From Lysobacter antibioticus HS124 (GTDB taxonomy: Bacteria; Pseudomonadota; Gammaproteobacteria; Xanthomonadales; Xanthomonadaceae): a stretch of 64,000 bases of DNA. Below, piece after piece: positions 60,957 to 64,000 of this stretch (positions are counted from its first letter, which is position 1; each line of letters opens with the position of its first letter). The translations under genes and the position numbers were made by a program. The DNA is taken from assembly GCF_000336385.2 (NCBI RefSeq), contig NZ_HG424452.1:54965-118964 (forward strand), read 5' to 3'. Under the pieces are notes generated by a model. It had not been told where the DNA came from, did no database searches, and was given only the letters and a program-made list of their open reading frames with translations.

Positions 60957-61388
60957 ATGAACGCTCCCCGCCCCGCCCGCGCCGCCGAAAAACCCTGGGT
61001 CCAGCGGCATTGGATCCTGCTGCTGATCCTCAGCCTAGTGCTGATGATCGCGTTGTCGGGCGCGGTGGGGCTGGGGATGATGTACCTGTTCATGTCGTCG
61101 ATGAAGGACTCCGAGCCCTACCGCGAGGCGATGCGGCGCACTCAATCCCACCCACGCGCGATCGCCGCCCTGGGCCAGCCCATCGAACCCACCGGCACCA
61201 TCCTCGGCGCGGTCGAGCAGAAGGACGGCGGCGCCGCACAGTTGTTCATCTTCGTCCGCGGTCCGCGCGGCAAGGCCGATGTGCAAGTCGAAGGCACCTA
61301 TCGCGACCGCGCCTGGGACTACCGGGTGATGCAGGTCGATATCGACGACAGCCACGAGAACATCGATTTGCTTGAGGGCGGGGATTAG
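60957..61388 (+). CDS. Coa1-like (cytochrome oxidase assembly factor) membrane protein
   Basis: Encodes 143 residues with one N-terminal membrane helix (LLLILSLVLMIALSGAVGLGMMYLF) and a small periplasmic domain (MRRTQSHPRAIAALGQPIEPTG...GGAAQLFIFVRGPRGKADVQVEG) that follows the Coa1/Tim21-like pattern. Bacterial members are uncharacterised, and a role in cytochrome c oxidase assembly is known only for mitochondrial Coa1. It follows the DPP IV gene by 34 bases on the same strand and may be co-transcribed with it. Confidence 0.65.
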   Translation: MNAPRPARAAEKPWVQRHWILLLILSLVLMIALSGAVGLGMMYLFMSSMKDSEPYREAMRRTQSHPRAIAALGQPIEPTGTILGAVEQKDGGAAQLFIFVRGPRGKADVQVEGTYRDRAWDYRVMQVDIDDSHENIDLLEGGD

Positions 61389-61402
61389 GGATTGGGGATT
61401 GG
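61380..61402 (+). repeat. GGGATT-type short tandem repeat
   Basis: GGGGATTAGGGATTGGGGATTGG-like series of three G-rich seven-to-eight-base units covering the stop codon of the Coa1-like gene. The same unit type occurs on the other strand at 41720-41813. Confidence 0.6.
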
Positions 61403-61706
61403 CAGAAGCGGTGGGCTGCTCTTGTGGGAGCGGCGCGAGCGGCGGCCATCGAAACGGTGACATACCGCGGAGCTTGCTGAAGCCAATTCGCCCATGACGA
61501 AACCAAGCCTCCGGGCTCCGACGGCTGCGCTTGCGTGCGGCGCCGCGGTTGATCGCGGCTGAGGACCGGAGCAAGTCCCGTGGGACGCCGTTCCTGCAGG
61601 GGTTCGCGCGGGGAAACGAGCGGGCCATCGCACGTATGACCTTCGGCGCTTGGCCGGGACCGGGCCAGCGCCGATGCTGGCCGGCAATCATCCACCGGGA
61701 CCGCCC
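61403..61706. other. Repeat-rich spacer before DUF885 gene
   Basis: No gene is supported. It contains a REP (see next entry) and an element TCCCGTGGGACGCCGTTCCTGC (61576-61597 in part) that resembles the sequence at the window end (TCCCGTAGGACG), so it is another dispersed repeat family. Confidence 0.4.
61422..61446 (+). repeat. Single REP palindrome (diverged)
   Basis: TTGTGGGAGCGGCGCGAGCGG: a diverged copy of the TGTAGGAGCGGC REP in forward orientation, 35 bases after the Coa1-like stop. Confidence 0.55.
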
Positions 61707-63509
61707 ATGAAGCCGCTCGTCCTCGCCGTCGCCCTGGCGCTGTCCGCGCCCATCCTCGCCCACGCCGCCGACGCCGCTCCCGCTGCGGCCGCTCCCGCCG
61801 CCAAGCCGGCCCCGGCCTGGGTGACCCAGAGCAACGAATACACCCAGATCTTGATCAAGGCCCAGGGCCAGTTCTCGCCCGAGCAGATGTCGTTCTTCGG
61901 CGTGCCCGGCTACGACGACAAGGTCAGCGACCTCAAACCCGAGGTCGGCAAGCGTTTCCGCGCCGCGATGGCCGAGGCCAAGCGCGAGCTGCAGGCCAAG
62001 CTGGCGACCGAGCGCGATCCCAACGTGCGCCAGGACCTGGAGATCCTGATCCAGGCCGCCGGCGACAACATCGAAGGCAGCGCGCTCAACGAACGCCTGG
62101 TCTTGCCGTGGTTCGATGCGCCGCAGACGGTGTTCTCGGGCATGCGCGCCCTGCTCTCCGACCAGACCCCGCCGGAGCGCCGCGCCCGCGCGCTCGAACG
62201 CCTGCAGGCCTACGTCGGCCTGGCCCCGGGCAGCCAGCCGCTGACCGTGCTGGCGCGCCAGCGCTACGAAGAGCGCCTGGCCGACAAGAACCTGCTGCAA
62301 CCGACCAAGCTCGAGGTCGATCAGGCGCTGGGTAACGTCGACACCTACGTCGCCGGCATCCGCAAGCTGTTCGAGAAGTACAAGGTCGAAGGCGCCGAGC
62401 CGGCGCTGAAGGCCATGGAAACCGAGCTTCGCGAGTACGGCCAATGGACCCGCACGGCAGTGCTGCCCAAGGCGCGCAGCGACGCGCGCCTGCCGCCGGA
62501 GCTGTACGCCTATTCGCTCAAGCAGTACGGCATCGACGTCGACCCGCAGCTGCTGATCCGCCGCGCCCAGGTCGAGTTCATGGAAACCCGCGCAGCGATG
62601 CGCCAGCTCGCGCCGCTGGTGGCCCAGGCCAAGGGCTTGAAGGTGGCCGACCCGCACGATTACGTAGCGGTGATCCGCGCGTTGAAGCAGGACACCATCC
62701 CCAACGATCAGCTCGAGCCGCGCTACCGCAAGATCATCGACGCGATCGACCCGATCATCCGCAAGGAGCAGATCGTCGACGTGCCGCAGCGGCCGATGGT
62801 GATGCGCCTGGGCAGCGAGGCCGAGTCCGCCGCGCAACCGGCGCCGCACTTCCTGCCCGCGCCGCTGGTCGGCAACACCGGCCAGCAGGGCCAGTTCGTG
62901 TTGCCCGTGGCGGTGCCCAGCCCCGGCGGCAAGGCGTTGCAGTACGACGATTTCAATTACGAGTCCGCGGCCTGGACCCTGTCCGCGCACGAAGGCCGCC
63001 CGGGCCATGAATTGCAATTCACCGCCATGGTCGAGCGCGGCGTGTCGCTGGCGCGCACCATGTTCGCGTTCAACTCGGTCAACGTCGAAGGCTGGGCGCT
63101 GTACGCCGAAGCCGAGATGGTGCCGTACGAACCGCTCGACGGTCAGCTGATCGCGCTGCAGTTCCGCCTGTTGCGCGCGGCCCGCGCCATCCTCGACCCA
63201 ATGCTCAACCTCGGCCTGACCGACCGCGCCAGCGCCGGCAAGGTGCTGTCCGAGCAGGTCGGCTTCTCCGAGGCGATGACCAAGCAGGAACTGGACCGCT
63301 ACATGTTCAACGCACCGGGCCAGGCCGGCAGCTACTTCTACGGCTACAGCCGGATCCTGGAGCTGCGCATGGAAACCGAACTCAAGCTCGGCGACCGCTT
63401 CGACCGGCTCAAGTTCAACAACTTCCTGCTCGACCAGGGCCTGCTGCCGCCGGGCCTGCTCGGCCAAGCGGTGCGCGAGGAGTTCGTGCCGCAACAGAGC
63501 AAGCGCTGA
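61707..63509 (+). CDS. Secreted DUF885 zinc metallopeptidase
   Basis: Encodes 600 residues with a signal peptide (MKPLVLAVALALSAPILAHA). The DUF885 core motif is H428-E429-G-R-P-G-H434-E435, the second Glu acting as base/ligand, with the family's EGWALYAEAEM helix just after (third zinc ligand expected in this region). DUF885 proteins are thermolysin-like single-domain gluzincins acting as carboxypeptidases or oligopeptidases; the substrate is unknown. Likely periplasmic. The 61650 in-frame ATG is less likely than 61707, which begins the signal peptide. Confidence 0.85.
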   Translation: MKPLVLAVALALSAPILAHAADAAPAAAAPAAKPAPAWVTQSNEYTQILIKAQGQFSPEQMSFFGVPGYDDKVSDLKPEVGKRFRAAMAEAKRELQAKLATERDPNVRQDLEILIQAAGDNIEGSALNERLVLPWFDAPQTVFSGMRALLSDQTPPERRARALERLQAYVGLAPGSQPLTVLARQRYEERLADKNLLQPTKLEVDQALGNVDTYVAGIRKLFEKYKVEGAEPALKAMETELREYGQWTRTAVLPKARSDARLPPELYAYSLKQYGIDVDPQLLIRRAQVEFMETRAAMRQLAPLVAQAKGLKVADPHDYVAVIRALKQDTIPNDQLEPRYRKIIDAIDPIIRKEQIVDVPQRPMVMRLGSEAESAAQPAPHFLPAPLVGNTGQQGQFVLPVAVPSPGGKALQYDDFNYESAAWTLSAHEGRPGHELQFTAMVERGVSLARTMFAFNSVNVEGWALYAEAEMVPYEPLDGQLIALQFRLLRAARAILDPMLNLGLTDRASAGKVLSEQVGFSEAMTKQELDRYMFNAPGQAGSYFYGYSRILELRMETELKLGDRFDRLKFNNFLLDQGLLPPGLLGQAVREEFVPQQSKR

Positions 63510-63531
63510 ACGACCCGGCCCGCAAACGCCA

Positions 63532-63570
63532 GACGAAGGCCGCGGCGCGAACCGCGGCCTTCGTCGTTTT
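63532..63570 (+). terminator. Intrinsic terminator of DUF885 gene
   Basis: A 14-bp perfect stem (GACGAAGGCCGCGG / CCGCGGCCTTCGTC, 63532-63545 and 63552-63565) with a 6-base loop and GTTTT immediately after; 23 bases past the stop codon. Confidence 0.92.
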
Positions 63571-63666
63571 CGCACGCACACTCATGCCGCCGAAGCTCGG
63601 CCCACTGGAAACGTCTCCCGCAAGTTCGAGCGTCGAAAACCCATCTGGTATCGCACGGCTTCGGCG

Positions 63667-63689
63667 GTCGCGGCTCGCGCCGCTCCTAC
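63667..63689 (-). repeat. Single REP palindrome
   Basis: Reverse-orientation copy of the TGTAGGAGCGGC REP (GTCGCGGCTCGCGCCGCTCC core), identical in its core to the copy at 30249-30271. Confidence 0.65.
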
Positions 63690-63711
63690 CCCAACAGCGG
63701 CGATGCGGCTC

Positions 63712-63789
63712 TTGCCGTTGCCGTTGCCGTTGCCGTTGCAGTTGCCGTTGCCGTTGCAGTTGCAGTTGCAGTTGCAGTTGCAGTTGCCG
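63712..63789 (+). repeat. Hexanucleotide microsatellite (TTGCCG/TTGCAG)x13
   Basis: Thirteen consecutive six-base units: TTGCCG x4, TTGCAG, TTGCCG x2, TTGCAG x5, TTGCCG. No supported gene uses it; frames through it encode only two-residue repeats. It lies between a REP and the window end. Confidence 0.95.
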
Positions 63790-64000
63790 TGAACAGCTTG
63801 GCGCCGCATTGATCTCGCGAGAACGCCCTCAAGCCCCGAAGGACGGCCCGCAGGGAGGCGGGCCGTGCGCAGCCAGGCCAGGGCGGGCCGGTGCGGAGCA
63901 GCCCTGCGCACGCTCCGCCCCATAGTGGCCTTGGACTCGAAACAGTCATGGCGTTTTCTTTGGTTACTTTTGACCGAAGGAAATCCCGTAGGACGTTGTC
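63790..64000. other. Window end, no gene seen; start of a dispersed repeat
   Basis: No supported frame. The last bases (TTCTTTGGTTACTTTTGACC then TCCCGTAGGACG) look like a dispersed xanthomonad intergenic element of which 61576-61597 is another partial copy. Confidence 0.35.

Noticed and set aside
61380..61402. Telomere-like TTAGGG sequence
   Set aside because: It is a short G-rich intergenic repeat in a bacterial chromosome and occurs in other variants elsewhere in the window.
63584..63925. Frames through the hexamer array with Cys-Arg or Asn-Cys runs
   Set aside because: Protein is only the translated microsatellite; no start signals or conservation expected.

Overview
The window is high-GC, gene-dense bacterial chromosome of a Lysobacter-type gammaproteobacterium (Xanthomonadaceae/Lysobacteraceae). 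This rests on gene order and signature features, not on a database search. They include rhlB | trxA-rho order, a C-rich small RNA downstream of polA like xanthomonad sX13, a polA-adjacent DUF2782 lipoprotein, CRP/Clp-type boxes, dispersed TGTAGGAGCGGC palindromes, an effector with a xanthomonad type IV secretion tail, and several secreted peptidases. No rRNA, tRNA, insertion sequence, prophage or CRISPR array was seen. Most long frames opposite the annotated genes are high-GC shadows.

Layout. 1-4.6 kb: end of an alpha/beta hydrolase, a secreted Cys protein, an RstA/RstB-like two-component pair, a TPR-like protein and a TetR regulator with a near-perfect Fur box at its 5' end. 4.6-9.4 kb: a long regulatory region with two tandem CRP/Clp-like boxes, then a single-module NRPS (C-A-T-TE, EntF layout). 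9.7-11 kb: patatin phospholipase. 11-15.7 kb: an envelope-modification locus, PAP2 phosphatase plus EptA on the minus strand, divergent from a ColR/ColS-type pair. 15.9-18.1 kb: EcsC protein, then DUF3037 plus HipA-like kinase. 18.2-21.4 kb: two LysR regulators, each divergent from an enzyme gene (azoreductase; tautomerase). 21.5-25 kb: ung, a double-receiver protein, ftsX, ftsE. 25.2-30.2 kb: an orphan secreted protein, then rhlB, trxA and rho with a clear terminator.

30.3-32.6 kb: a candidate X-type T4SS effector and a tiny lipoprotein. 33-34.8 kb: Kef-type K+/H+ antiporter. 35-38.6 kb: a large membrane-anchored ankyrin protein overlapped by a YcgL gene. 39-41.4 kb: bd-type quinol oxidase cydAB. 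41.9-45.3 kb: S9 peptidase and hemF. 45.4-48.2 kb: DUF421 membrane protein divergent from a TonB-dependent receptor, with a Fur-like box between. 48.4-51.9 kb: sX13-like sRNA, polA, DUF2782 lipoprotein. 52-57.7 kb: GNAT, lipoprotein, membrane protein with a repeat-encoded N-terminus, uvrD, HExxH peptidase, UPF0114 protein. 57.9-63.5 kb: GST, DPP IV-like peptidase, Coa1-like protein and DUF885 metallopeptidase, ending in a strong terminator. The last 400 bases are repeats.

The most notable items are the candidate T4SS effector (30344-32146), the iron/Clp-type regulatory region in front of a stand-alone NRPS, the sX13-like RNA, and two inverted REP pairs (REPINs). Motifs and coordinates were read by eye; family assignments come from recognising conserved motifs and need profile searches to confirm.
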